A stretch of 23,082 nt of DNA from Candidatus Woykebacteria bacterium RIFCSPLOWO2_01_FULL_43_14 (GCA_001816835.1 MHDB01000022.1:11232-34313), one strand, 5' to 3'; positions 1-7,345 are shown, counted from the stretch's first letter. A program made the numbers and translations. The notes: generated by a model from the letters alone, not told the origin.

Positions 1-800
1 GCTTTTCTTACTTCACCCGACAAAGCTGGTCCGAGAAACTCTAAAAGGCTGTCTTTATTTCCCACCCCAATCAGTAGCTCAATACTGTCCTCGTCCATGT
101 CTTTTCCTTCACTAACGACGGAGGCAACTTTTTCAAACATTACCTCAGCATCTCGAAAGGCACCACCGGCGACTTGGGCGATAGAGTCTAGTACTTTTTT
201 GGAAAGTTTTATTTTCTCACTAGCCGCAATCTGACTAAGCTTAGTGGTAAGGTTCTCTAGAGTTGGCCTGCGGAATTCCATCTTGAGACATCGGGAAACA
301 ATCGTCGCGGGGAGCTTCTGAGGATCAGTAGTACACAGGATAAACAGGGCATGGGCTGGCGGCTCCTCCAGGGTTTTAAGAAGAGCGTTAAAAGCCTCAT
401 TAGTCAACATATGGACCTCGTCGATGATATAAACTTTGAACTTCCCCTCAGTTGGAGCAAGTTTTATTTTATCCCGCAGGTCCCGAATGTCGTCTATCCC
501 CCGATTGGAGGCGGCATCGATCTCAATCAAGTCAAGATAAGACCCATTCGCGATACTAATGCAAATATTACACTCACTACAGGGTTCAAGCTTTTCTTTA
601 TTAAAATTAGTACAGTTTATGGCTTTGGCCATGATTCGAGCGGTCGAAGTCTTACCGGTCCCTCGGCTCCCAATAAAAAGGTAGGCGTGGTGAAGCTTGT
701 CTGATTTGAGAGAATTCTGAAGTACGGAAACAAGTGAGTCCTGACCAATTAGATCACCGAATTTTTGAGGCCGATACTTGCGATAAAGCGCTAAGCTCAT
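1..800 (-). CDS. dnaX: DNA polymerase III subunit gamma/tau (partial, 3' end beyond window)
   Basis: Translating the minus strand from the ATG at 800 gives the AAA+ clamp-loader ATPase that loads the sliding clamp at the replication fork. It begins MSLALYRKYRPQKFGDLIGQ. Walker A GSRGTGKT is at about residues 44-51, the four zinc-binding cysteines at about 63, 74, 77 and 80, and the Walker B/DExH-like DEVH at about 127-130, followed by LLKTLEEPP and an SRC motif. The frame stays open to base 1, so only about 266 residues are visible and the C-terminal tau region is missing. No Shine-Dalgarno precedes the ATG; an extended -10 (TGT-TAGAAT) ends 7 nt upstream, suggesting a leaderless mRNA. The gene is divergent from the hypothetical gene at 906. 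Confidence 0.97.
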   Translation of the reverse strand, partial: MSLALYRKYRPQKFGDLIGQDSLVSVLQNSLKSDKLHHAYLFIGSRGTGKTSTARIMAKAINCTNFNKEKLEPCSECNICISIANGSYLDLIEIDAASNRGIDDIRDLRDKIKLAPTEGKFKVYIIDEVHMLTNEAFNALLKTLEEPPAHALFILCTTDPQKLPATIVSRCLKMEFRRPTLENLTTKLSQIAASEKIKLSKKVLDSIAQVAGGAFRDAEVMFEKVASVVSEGKDMDEDSIELLIGVGNKDSLLEFLGPALSGEVRK

Positions 801-816
801 ACAATACATTCTAACA
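801..816 (-). promoter_or_regulatory. Extended -10 promoter of dnaX, leaderless arrangement
   Basis: On the minus strand TGT-TAGAAT (hexamer at 808-813) lies 7 nt before the ATG at 800, which puts the expected transcription start at or next to the start codon. No convincing -35 is visible. This is a motif reading only. Confidence 0.5.
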
Positions 817-843
817 AAACCAGCGCTCAAATACTGCTTAACT

Positions 844-874
844 TTGACTAACTATGGACAAGAGGTTATATAAT
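844..874 (+). promoter_or_regulatory. Promoter of the 906 gene
   Basis: TTGACT at 844-849 is followed by TATATA at 867-872 (17-bp spacer) or TATAAT at 869-874 (19-bp spacer). A strong Shine-Dalgarno, AAAGGAGGGG, follows at about 889-899. Confidence 0.65.
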
Positions 875-905
875 GAGTCACGTAATAGAAAAGGAGGGGT
901 AAGAA

Positions 906-1448
906 ATGGACGTGAGACTCCATGATCACCTATTTCGTAATAACGTCCTGGCCACTCGAGGATCTGATCTTAATCCCTTTCGCGGCTGGATTTTTGAAGT
1001 TGTTGCGGAGCAGGGAGTGTGCGTTCATATTGCGGCTCGAGAACGAACCTTTACCTGGGGAGACCCAAGAACCAAACCCCGGCTTCTCAAGGTTGGTCTA
1101 ATGTATTTAGATCCATACTTCAGTCTCCTAGATTGGAAACTTGATACTGTGGGCGTCCTAAATCCTCTTGCCTTACAAAAAAGAAATTCGCTACCGAATT
1201 GCGAGGGAGAGACGTTCCGAGATCTTAGGTTATTACTTCGTTTCCGTGACCCACACTCAGATCAAACCAGAGAGGTCGTTGTTCAAAAACTTAGCGGGTC
1301 AGTAGCCAACGGGTCTCACGTACAATTTGATGCCAACACAACCAACAGGTTGAAACATATACTGGTAGAAAATGGGTGTAATTATCAACCCGGCGCGACT
1401 CATGACTCAGCACTGTACAGAATGCTTAATTACTTTCTAAATCCTTAG
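906..1448 (+). CDS. Hypothetical protein, 180 aa
   Basis: I do not recognise this family. The ORF is supported by a good promoter, a strong Shine-Dalgarno just upstream of the ATG, and an intrinsic terminator that begins at the stop codon, so it is a self-contained single-gene transcription unit. The protein has no signal peptide or membrane segment. It is a mixed alpha/beta sequence with a charged stretch (TFRDLRLLLRFRDPHSDQTR) and ends in LYRMLNYFLNP. Its layout (own promoter, strong Shine-Dalgarno, terminator at the stop) recurs in other accessory genes of the window and contrasts with the leaderless housekeeping genes. Confidence 0.75.
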   Translation: MDVRLHDHLFRNNVLATRGSDLNPFRGWIFEVVAEQGVCVHIAARERTFTWGDPRTKPRLLKVGLMYLDPYFSLLDWKLDTVGVLNPLALQKRNSLPNCEGETFRDLRLLLRFRDPHSDQTREVVVQKLSGSVANGSHVQFDANTTNRLKHILVENGCNYQPGATHDSALYRMLNYFLNP

Positions 1449-1490
1449 ACCCAACAGCGTATCATACGCCTTGGGTCTTTCTTTTTTCTC
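1448..1490 (+). terminator. Intrinsic terminator of the 906 gene
   Basis: GACCCAA (1448-1454) pairs with TTGGGTC (1471-1477), with an inner GCGTA/TACGC stem, followed by a T-rich run (TTTCTTTTTTCT). Confidence 0.9.
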
Positions 1491-1500
1491 TAAAGTTTCT

Positions 1501-1554
1501 AAGGTTAAACCTTAAGGAAGGTTTAACCTTACCTACCTTACCTACCTTACCTAG
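1501..1554. repeat. Perfect 13-bp inverted repeat followed by 9-bp tandem repeats
   Basis: AAGGTTAAACCTT (1501-1513) and its exact complement AAGGTTTAACCTT (1518-1530) flank an AAGG loop. Two copies plus a partial copy of ACCTACCTT follow at 1531-1552. It lies between the convergent 906 gene and mfd. Confidence 0.9.
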
Positions 1555-1607
1555 AATGCTTAAGCTTGAAGCGTAAAGGGGGTATCTTTGCCACCAAAGA
1601 CGCAAAC

Positions 1608-1680
1608 TCCCGCTTTCGTGGGAATGATATAAAAGCTACGGATTCTGGGTGCGCTTCACTTACCAGAATGACGAGGAAGA
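1608..1680. repeat. REP-like palindromes at the 3' side of mfd
   Basis: A TCCCgctttcgtGGGA hairpin (1608-1623) is followed by ATTCTGG (1642-1648) and its complement CCAGAAT (1663-1669), then GACGAGG. The GAATGAC ending matches the second REP family at 15645 and 13720. The repeats begin within about 15 bases of the mfd stop codon. Confidence 0.75.
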
Positions 1681-1691
1681 GAGGAAAGAAA

Positions 1692-3758
1692 CTAAATTTT
1701 TCGCAGGGTTTTGCCACCTTTGAGCATCTCAACCGCTTGATTCAAAAGACGTAAGTAGAGTTCAAACCCAACCACATTCATAAATCCATGCTGCTCTTTA
1801 CCAAGAAGACTCCCCGCACCCCGGATTTCCAGATCCCGCGAGGCGATTTTAAAACCAGCACCGAGCTCAGAGCAGTCCCCAATGGTATTGAGACGCTCGT
1901 AAACTTCACCAACAGGGGTGTATCCTTTTGGGTAAAAAAGATATGCAAACGCCTGACGATCTGACCGGCCCACTCGCCCTCGCAACTGGTGCATATCCGC
2001 CAAACCAAATCGCTGAGAGTCGTCCAAAAAAATCGTATTCACATTAGGCATGTCAATCCCACTTCCAATAATCGTGGTGCACACCAAACAGTCAATCTTT
2101 CCTTCATAAAAATCCCCCATGACGGATTCCAGTTCTTTCTCACCCATTTGCCCGTGCGCGTGTCCTACTCGAAGTTCAGGCACTAATTCTGCCAATCGGT
2201 AAGCTACATCTGTAAGAGATATGATCCGATTGTGGACAAAATACGCTTGACCCCCTCTATTCAACTCCACAAGAAGCGCTTTTTTGATCATATCCCAGTC
2301 CATAGGACCAACATGAGTCTCTACAGAGAGTCTGTTTGAAGGAGGGGTGGCCAGTACAGAAACATTACGCAGCTTAGCAAGGGTCATATGTAAGGTACGC
2401 GGGATAGGCGTAGCGGAGATGGAGAGCACATCCACCTCCAAACGTTTGCGTTTCAGCTCTTCTTTTTGCTTTACGCCAAAACGATGCTCCTCATCAATCA
2501 CCAACATACCCAGACGCTTAAATACCACATCTTTGGACACCAACCGGTGGGTTCCGACTACCATGTCGACTTCGCCATTTTTTAATCCTTCCAAAGTCTT
2601 CGTGACACCCACTTTTGTGGTAAAACGAGAGAGAAATTCAAGTCGAACCGGAAAGTCTTTGAGCCGATCTTTAAAAAGGTGGTAATGCTGTTCGGCAAGT
2701 AAAGTCGTCGGAGTAAGAACTGCCACTTGTTTCCCTGATTCAACTACTTTAAAGGCTGCACGCAATGCGACTTCGGTCTTTCCAAATCCCACGTCCCCCA
2801 CCAAAATACGATCCATGGGAGAGTCCTCCGAAAAATCCGCATTAATCTCGGCAATCGCCTGAATCTGATCAGGCGTTTCTTCAAATGGAAAACTCTCCGC
2901 CAGACTCTGTTGCCAGTCTGACTGGGTGGGGTAACTAGGTCGTTTGATTGTTTCGCGCACTGCGTACAGCTGGAGCAGCTCTCGGGCAATACTAACAATT
3001 GATTTCTGTACTCGCTGTTTGGTGCGCTCCCAAGCACCTGTTCCTAGATAATTAAGATTGGGACGATGTCCGGGACTTCCAACGTAGTGAGAAACCCGCT
3101 CTATTTGGTTAATGGGTACATTAAGCCTGTCCCCCTTGGCATACTGAATAACTAAGTTCGCAACTTGTGTGTCATTGCGAGGGATGTACCGTCCGGTACG
3201 TCCCGTGGCAATCTTTAAGATTGCTTCGCTGTCACTCGCAATGACGTGTTTTTTTGCATGTGGTGTGTTCAAAAGTTCAACACCGACAAATCGGCCAATC
3301 CCATGATCAATATGCACTACCAGGTCTCCTGGTTGCACTTCGGAAAGAAACAAGCGTTCATATTTGTTACGCCCATCCTTGTTGGTTTCCCTAGGCCACT
3401 TACCAGCCCTGCTTGGGGTTGATCTATACGGAACGATGTAAACTTCATCCAGCTTTTTTATTTTCGTGCCATTGGTGGGTTCAAAGAGAAAGATAGACTC
3501 AATTTTGTTTCCAAAGAGGTCAATCCGAACAGGTTTTTTATACCGCTCGAGCCAAAGGTCCAGCACACCACCCCGAAAGGAAAACTCACCCACCTCAGTC
3601 GGGATTATCATCCCCACACCTTTATATCCTAGCTTGGCAAGACGCTCGGTAATAAGACCAGTCTCCACCTTGTCTTTTTTGGCAATGACAAAACCCCCGG
3701 TCATAAAACTTACCCCGGGGTTTTCGAGATTATTGAGTTCATATTTGTCACGAACCAT
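1692..3758 (-). CDS. mfd: Transcription-repair coupling factor Mfd, domain-reduced (688 aa)
   Basis: This is an SF2 DNA translocase that removes stalled RNA polymerase and normally recruits UvrA. Visible parts are a UvrB-like D1b module (GEFSFRGGVLDLW, about 57-69), the RNA-polymerase-interacting domain (from about 141, DLVVHIDHGIGRFVGVELL), and the RecG-like translocase with Walker A GDVGFGKTE (321-329), DEEH (422-425) and SATPIPRTL (448-456). Typical Mfd is about 1,100 residues. Here D1a, the UvrA-binding D2, D3 and the C-terminal D7 regulatory domain are absent. A 25-codon REP element is inserted in frame at about residues 171-195, inside the polymerase-binding domain. A -10 (TATACT) ends 9 nt before the ATG and no Shine-Dalgarno is visible. 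The translocase motifs are intact, so it is probably still a motor protein, but coupling to UvrA is doubtful. Confidence 0.93.
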   Translation of the reverse strand: MVRDKYELNNLENPGVSFMTGGFVIAKKDKVETGLITERLAKLGYKGVGMIIPTEVGEFSFRGGVLDLWLERYKKPVRIDLFGNKIESIFLFEPTNGTKIKKLDEVYIVPYRSTPSRAGKWPRETNKDGRNKYERLFLSEVQPGDLVVHIDHGIGRFVGVELLNTPHAKKHVIASDSEAILKIATGRTGRYIPRNDTQVANLVIQYAKGDRLNVPINQIERVSHYVGSPGHRPNLNYLGTGAWERTKQRVQKSIVSIARELLQLYAVRETIKRPSYPTQSDWQQSLAESFPFEETPDQIQAIAEINADFSEDSPMDRILVGDVGFGKTEVALRAAFKVVESGKQVAVLTPTTLLAEQHYHLFKDRLKDFPVRLEFLSRFTTKVGVTKTLEGLKNGEVDMVVGTHRLVSKDVVFKRLGMLVIDEEHRFGVKQKEELKRKRLEVDVLSISATPIPRTLHMTLAKLRNVSVLATPPSNRLSVETHVGPMDWDMIKKALLVELNRGGQAYFVHNRIISLTDVAYRLAELVPELRVGHAHGQMGEKELESVMGDFYEGKIDCLVCTTIIGSGIDMPNVNTIFLDDSQRFGLADMHQLRGRVGRSDRQAFAYLFYPKGYTPVGEVYERLNTIGDCSELGAGFKIASRDLEIRGAGSLLGKEQHGFMNVVGFELYLRLLNQAVEMLKGGKTLRKI
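3171..3245. repeat. 75-bp palindromic REP element inserted in frame in mfd
   Basis: The element begins GTCATTGCGAGG, contains GTGGCAATCT and AGATTGCTTCGCT, and ends CTCGCAATGAC. The same framework occurs in the intergenic copy at 9087-9149. A private inner hairpin (GGGAtGTACCGTCCGGTACgTCCC) replaces the GGGGCTTTGCCCC of the other copy. The length is a multiple of three and it reads as HVIASDSEAI...YIPRND in Mfd. Confidence 0.93.
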
Positions 3759-3767
3759 TGTATGTAT

Positions 3768-3791
3768 AGTATATCAGGTTTATGTTATAAT
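3768..3791. promoter_or_regulatory. Divergent promoters of mfd and the 3819 gene
   Basis: On the minus strand TATACT (3768-3773) ends 9 nt before the mfd ATG. On the plus strand an extended -10, TGT-TATAAT (3783-3791), serves the gene starting at 3819. The two -10 elements are only 12 bp apart. Confidence 0.55.
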
Positions 3792-3818
3792 GCTATGGGT
3801 TTTAGGGAGATCGGGAGA

Positions 3819-4667
3819 ATGTCAAGAACACGCTCATCGACCAGACTTATTTCGCGCTCCAAACGGCGGAGGTCAGAGATTCCTTGGTATCTTATTGTAG
3901 CAGTTGGATTGGCCGCACTAGCGGTTATTCTAGTCAGTCAGCGTAACTTCAGGTCAAACGCACAAAGTCCTGAGGACGCCTACTATCAGCAAGCCATAAG
4001 AGGCATCGAACGTGTGGCAAAAGGTGATCAAGCCGCGGAGAATCTCGTCACCTACTTCAAAAGTCATCACGAGTACAGTGTCGTGGACCACTTTCTTTAC
4101 ACAGATATTGAAAGTAGGACTCAGAGACCCGGATATTCTGGCAAAATTCTCCTACAGTTGGTGAGAAATACCTACAAAGAAAGGACCTTCGCAGCACTTT
4201 ACGATGCTCGTTCCAACAGCATCATCACGTTTATTGAGGACTTTAATCCAGACATTTACGCTCTTGTCCTGCTTCATGAGATTCAACATGCCTGGGAGAA
4301 TCTTGAGCTGAGTATCCAAAACACGCCGGACCTAGCTAGTGACGGTTACGTGGATGAGGAACTCCGGGCACACGATCTTGCGAGAAGACTCGCGAATAAC
4401 CTAACCAAAGGTGGTTATGACTTCCTTATTAGCCAAATAGTGCAGAGCAAGGGTTTGCAATACCCATCACTTCTCTATCAACACGAACAAGCAAACTATG
4501 ATCGGTTCGACGCTTTATTTGGGAGGAGTCGATCGGATTCGGAATTTAAAACCCGATCTTTTATGCTCCTCTACGGTATCAGTAGCTATATCATAGAGCT
4601 CTCCCCATTAACAGCTCATGAAAAGTGGGAAGCAAAACGCAAATGGTATCGAGAAAAAACCGCTTAA
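3819..4667 (+). CDS. Membrane-anchored putative zinc metallopeptidase (HExxH), 282 aa
   Basis: The start at 3819 is chosen over upstream ATGs at 3762 and 3795 because GGGAG-type Shine-Dalgarno sequences precede it and the extended -10 at 3786-3791 lies inside the longer frame. The protein has a very basic N-terminus (about 1-19), a single membrane segment (IPWYLIVAVGLAALAVILV, about 21-39) and an outer domain. LVLLHEIQHAWENL (HExxH at about 153-157) with a following DEELRAHD (E180/E181) is the arrangement of a gluzincin-like metallopeptidase, with the second motif as possible third ligand. I cannot name the family and have not shown activity. The charge pattern predicts the catalytic part outside the cell. 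An intrinsic terminator follows. Confidence 0.8.
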   Translation: MSRTRSSTRLISRSKRRRSEIPWYLIVAVGLAALAVILVSQRNFRSNAQSPEDAYYQQAIRGIERVAKGDQAAENLVTYFKSHHEYSVVDHFLYTDIESRTQRPGYSGKILLQLVRNTYKERTFAALYDARSNSIITFIEDFNPDIYALVLLHEIQHAWENLELSIQNTPDLASDGYVDEELRAHDLARRLANNLTKGGYDFLISQIVQSKGLQYPSLLYQHEQANYDRFDALFGRSRSDSEFKTRSFMLLYGISSYIIELSPLTAHEKWEAKRKWYREKTA

Positions 4668-4687
4668 TGGACCAGGGATATTAAACC

Positions 4688-4718
4688 AGGCTGTGACTAA
4701 CGTCCCAGCCTTTCTTTT
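4688..4718 (+). terminator. Intrinsic terminator after the HExxH gene
   Basis: AGGCTG (4688-4693) pairs with CAGCCT (4706-4711), followed by TTCTTTT. Confidence 0.75.
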
Positions 4719-4732
4719 GGTCATCAGACCAT

Positions 4733-4760
4733 CCGCCCCGAAGCTCCCCGCGAAGGGCGG
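4733..4760. repeat. Variable-arm hairpin, GCGAAG-core family
   Basis: CCGCCC/GGGCGG arms enclose CGAAGCTCCCCGCGAA. It belongs to the same family as the hairpins at 12660, 13179-13390, 17066 and 19865. Confidence 0.7.
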
Positions 4761-4782
4761 TGTTCTTCAGCACAACCTTCCA

Positions 4783-4812
4783 AAGGTGACACCTTCGCGA
4801 AGGTGTCACCTT
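4783..4812. repeat. 30-bp perfect palindrome, copy 1, at the end of pth
   Basis: AAGGTGACACCTTCG and its exact complement join without a spacer. The identical 30 bp recur at 19762-19791 in opposite orientation judged by flanks (CAA before, AAAT after). Both copies lie 5-15 bp past the stop codon of the last gene of a minus-strand unit. A terminator role is possible, but the T-run is weak. Confidence 0.9.
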
Positions 4813-4817
4813 AAATT

Positions 4818-5459
4818 TTAGTGGGTATCGCGAGCCCCTGCTCTCACAGCTCCTAGGATCCAGTCGGAGATTTTATCAATCGATCCGTTGGTGATGGAGT
4901 CTAGTTGCTTTTTTTCTTGAGGGTTAAACGTAGAAAGCACATGGTCTTTGGATTCAGTCTCTGGAGCTCGACCTATGCCAATTCTCAGCCGATGAAATTC
5001 TTGGGTCCCAAGTTGATCAATAATATTTTGTACGCCATTATGCTTAGCACTGCCTCGCCCAAAGCTCAGTTTGGTGTCTCCAAAAGGTAAGTCCATCTCA
5101 TCATGGATCACAAGCAAGTGCTTTGCTACTTCAAATCCCCGTCCCTCAAGACTTTTTATAACCTGTTTCACTACCTCACCTGAGCGGTTCATAAATGTCT
5201 GGGGCTTCATCAAACCTGCATGGATATGATATTCATATTCGTCATCTTCCAAATCCAGCTCATATTCCACAGCGTGAACTGTTTTATTTGTTTGCCGGTC
5301 GAGCTCGAACGCATGGGTATGACCTTCTTCATGGTCGTGACCCGCCTCGCTGGATTTTTTCCACTGATTGTCGAGCTCATCAACAAGGGTAAACCCCATA
5401 TTGTGTCGGGTATGCTCATACTCTTTTCCAGGATTGCCAAGTCCAACAATAAGTAGCAT
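4818..5459 (-). CDS. pth: Peptidyl-tRNA hydrolase with a His/acid-rich insertion
   Basis: The enzyme recycles peptidyl-tRNAs released by drop-off, hydrolysing the ester bond in the cytoplasm. The family signature is clear: LLIVGLGNPGKEYEHTRHN with the catalytic His at about residue 19, TFMNRSGEVV, HDEMDLPFG with the catalytic Asp, GSAKHNG and FHRLRIGIGR. At 213 aa it is longer than usual because of a segment at about 36-78 rich in His, Asp and Glu (EAGHDHEEGHTHAFELD, then YELDLEDDEYEYHIH), placed where E. coli Pth has a short strand-loop. The start codon overlaps the ybeY stop (TGATG), which implies translational coupling. It is the last gene of rpsU-ybeY-pth, followed by the 30-bp palindrome. 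Confidence 0.96.
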   Translation of the reverse strand: MLLIVGLGNPGKEYEHTRHNMGFTLVDELDNQWKKSSEAGHDHEEGHTHAFELDRQTNKTVHAVEYELDLEDDEYEYHIHAGLMKPQTFMNRSGEVVKQVIKSLEGRGFEVAKHLLVIHDEMDLPFGDTKLSFGRGSAKHNGVQNIIDQLGTQEFHRLRIGIGRAPETESKDHVLSTFNPQEKKQLDSITNGSIDKISDWILGAVRAGARDTH

Positions 5460-5935
5460 CAGACACCCTCCTCCACCATTAATTCTTTCATAATGTTGTT
5501 ATGAAGTTTTTTCATATACATCTCATCAGATGGGGTTTGGTGATCGTAACCAAGCAAATGCAAAAGCCCGTGGACTAAAAGTTTTTGAATGGCAGTATCT
5601 ACCAAATCCTCATCTTTGATAGCATTTTTTATTGCCTGAGGGTAGGAAATAGCAATGTCCCCAATATAGAGGTATTTTGAACTCACTGAGTCAACAAAAT
5701 TACTTGCCGGCATAGTTTCAATTTGAGAAAAAGATAGGACATCAGTTGTTTCAGTAGTAGAGGCAAATTGAGTATTCAGGAGCTTCATCTTTCTATCTCC
5801 AATTATACTAACAGATACCTCGGTGTTGGATTTCATCTTGAGGAGATCTAATATTTTATGTACACTAGATCTTAGAAATTTGGTCGCGACAGGGTAGTGA
5901 GGTTCAATAATACAATTTACTTTAAACATTTTCAT
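5459..5935 (-). CDS. ybeY: Endoribonuclease YbeY (rRNA maturation factor)
   Basis: This is a metal-dependent endoribonuclease for 16S rRNA maturation and ribosome quality control. The zinc motif HGLLHLLGYDH (three-His type) is near the C-terminus, and TTDVLSFS and YIGDIAIS match the conserved core. Length (158 aa) is normal. Two starts are possible (ATG at 5935, or 6 bases later); neither has a clear Shine-Dalgarno. It lies downstream of rpsU, separated by a low-complexity palindrome, and its stop overlaps the pth start by one base. Confidence 0.96.
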   Translation of the reverse strand: MKMFKVNCIIEPHYPVATKFLRSSVHKILDLLKMKSNTEVSVSIIGDRKMKLLNTQFASTTETTDVLSFSQIETMPASNFVDSVSSKYLYIGDIAISYPQAIKNAIKDEDLVDTAIQKLLVHGLLHLLGYDHQTPSDEMYMKKLHNNIMKELMVEEGV

Positions 5936-5937
5936 CT

Positions 5938-6050
5938 AGAATTTAGATGTTAGATATTGGAGGATGGATCTTGAGGTTTGATGTTAGAGTTTGGATCAAA
6001 CGTCGGACTTCCAACTTCTTTATCTAGCCTCTAATTTCTATCATCAAACT
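5938..6050. repeat. Quasi-periodic intergenic palindrome (TTAGAT-type) between rpsU and ybeY
   Basis: The left arm is built of words such as TTTAGATGTTAGATATTGG and GATGTTAGAGTTTGG. The right arm is the pyrimidine-rich counterpart (CTAATTTCTATCATC, CTCCTAATCCC). The arms are roughly complementary rather than perfect. No gene is visible here. Confidence 0.6.
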
Positions 6051-6051
6051 C

Positions 6052-6243
6052 CTAATCCCTAAGAAAACGACGATTACCGCCTCTACGTCTTAGGGCTTCT
6101 TCTTTTTTCCGTTGAACTGAAGGCTTCTCGTAGTACTCTCTTTTTTTGAGTTCCGTGAGAATTCCGTCGGCTTGGACTTTTTTATTAAATTTGCGAATCA
6201 AAACTTCAATGGATTCACCTTCATTGGCTCGTACCATTGTCAT
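6052..6243 (-). CDS. rpsU: Small ribosomal subunit protein bS21
   Basis: A 63-aa basic protein with the S21 pattern: VRANEGESIEVLIRKFNKKV, then LKKREYYEKPS and an Arg/Lys-rich tail (EEALRRRGGNRRF). The start is ATG at 6243 or the ATG two codons on (6237). It lies at the head of rpsU-ybeY-pth, a translation-related unit, and has its own promoter at 6395-6423 just after the PHP gene. Confidence 0.95.
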   Translation of the reverse strand: MTMVRANEGESIEVLIRKFNKKVQADGILTELKKREYYEKPSVQRKKEEALRRRGGNRRFLRD

Positions 6244-6284
6244 AAGCTAAATTGCACCCCCATCCATACTCTGCCTAGCAGAGA

Positions 6285-6390
6285 CAATTTCCAATTTCCA
6301 AGTACCAATTTACAATAAATTCTCAATAAACCTTTGAAACATTGAATATTCAATGAAAATTACAAAATTGAGAATTGAAAATTAATTTAG
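6285..6390. repeat. CAATTT-type quasi-periodic palindrome upstream of rpsU
   Basis: Arms are made of CAATTTCCAATTTCC and GAGAATTGAAAATTAA words around ATTGAATATTCAAT. It shares TTCAATGAAAATT and the same alphabet with the element at 8597-8702, and lies between the rpsU promoter and gene, so it would be in the 5' UTR. Confidence 0.75.
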
Positions 6391-6394
6391 ACCA

Positions 6395-6423
6395 ATTATA
6401 CACTACCAAAGATTATGAAACAA
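6395..6423 (-). promoter_or_regulatory. Promoter of rpsU-ybeY-pth
   Basis: Minus strand TTGTTT (6418-6423), 17-bp spacer, TATAAT (6395-6400). The -35 overlaps the end of the PHP gene. The TTGGTAGTGTATAATT context is repeated upstream of the 19684 gene. Confidence 0.75.
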
Positions 6424-7342
6424 TGTTCAGTCTAGCCTTAATTCGAGTAAGAATTTCGTAGTCTATCAGCATATGTTCCTCTTTTAGACCCAAACTTTTC
6501 CCCGCATTTCCAAAGCCATGGTAGTCAGATCCCCCACTGATAAGCATCCCCAATTCCTCAGCGAGTAAGGTGTAATGGCGTACCATTTGCTTACTCACAT
6601 CCAAATTCTCCCGAAAGTTTATCGCCTCTATTCCGTCTAAACCAAAGCCCTGAAGTAATCTAATTTTTTCATCGCCCACAAAGTTTGCCTTGCCTTTTGT
6701 AATCGAAGTAAAGTCCCAGTGAGGATGGGCTAGGAAGGACAGGCCTTTGGCTTGATGGATTATTTCAAGTGCCTCTTCAGTGGTGAGGCTTGATTCCACA
6801 TGAGCGTACTTTTGGTAAAACTCGCAATCACCGCCTAAATATTTATCAAAAATCTTTTGGGTGCTAGTCACCTCTTCACCAAAATCTTCTAACAGTTTGG
6901 CAGCATTGTCAGGGTTATTCACCAAAGCCACCGCCAGATGTGGCCGGCCGATGGTCCCCGCTGTTTTACTTTTTATCTCTTCATAATCAAGATGATAACC
7001 CAGCTTTTGAAATCCGAGGATCATACTTTTGGCTTTTTCTTCTCTTTGGAGTCCCTCTGAATACAGAACTTTATTTAGCCGTTGATCGCCAATATTTTCA
7101 AAATAACCCACGATGTGAAGGTCGTGATCCTGAAAATCAGTACTCATTTCCACCCCAGGAATTACTTCAATCCCTAATCCCTTTCCAGCTTCCATGGCCT
7201 CTGGGACACCCCCAACCGTATCGTGGTCAGTAATGGCAATAGCACTAAGTCCCACTTCTTTGGCTTCTTCCACCAATTGAGTAGGTGATAATCCCCCGTC
7301 TGAAAACCAGGTATGGGTATGTAGATCAATATACTTTGACAT
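6413..7342 (-). CDS. PHP-domain metal-dependent phosphoesterase (YciV/RNase AM-like)
   Basis: A 309-aa PHP fold with the full set of metal-binding motifs: DLHTHTWFSDG at the N-terminus, ITDHDTVGG, VIPGVEMS, GRPHLA, FLAHPHWD and SGGSDYHG near the C-terminus. The closest well-studied group is YciV-type enzymes (3',5'-nucleotide bisphosphatase / 5'-3' exonuclease RNase AM). The exact substrate cannot be fixed from the sequence. The start is 3 nt after the proS stop, so the two are in one operon (csaA-proS-PHP). A role in RNA end processing would fit the translation-related neighbours, but that is inference. Confidence 0.9.
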   Translation of the reverse strand: MSKYIDLHTHTWFSDGGLSPTQLVEEAKEVGLSAIAITDHDTVGGVPEAMEAGKGLGIEVIPGVEMSTDFQDHDLHIVGYFENIGDQRLNKVLYSEGLQREEKAKSMILGFQKLGYHLDYEEIKSKTAGTIGRPHLAVALVNNPDNAAKLLEDFGEEVTSTQKIFDKYLGGDCEFYQKYAHVESSLTTEEALEIIHQAKGLSFLAHPHWDFTSITKGKANFVGDEKIRLLQGFGLDGIEAINFRENLDVSKQMVRHYTLLAEELGMLISGGSDYHGFGNAGKSLGLKEEHMLIDYEILTRIKARLNIVS

Positions 7343-7345
7343 AAT

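Noticed and set aside
1566..1754. Plus-strand ORF at the end of mfd
   Set aside because: It consists of REP-like repeats and antisense mfd.
3762..3818. Longer N-terminus for the HExxH gene
   Set aside because: The likely -10 lies inside it, and Shine-Dalgarno sequences precede the ATG at 3819.
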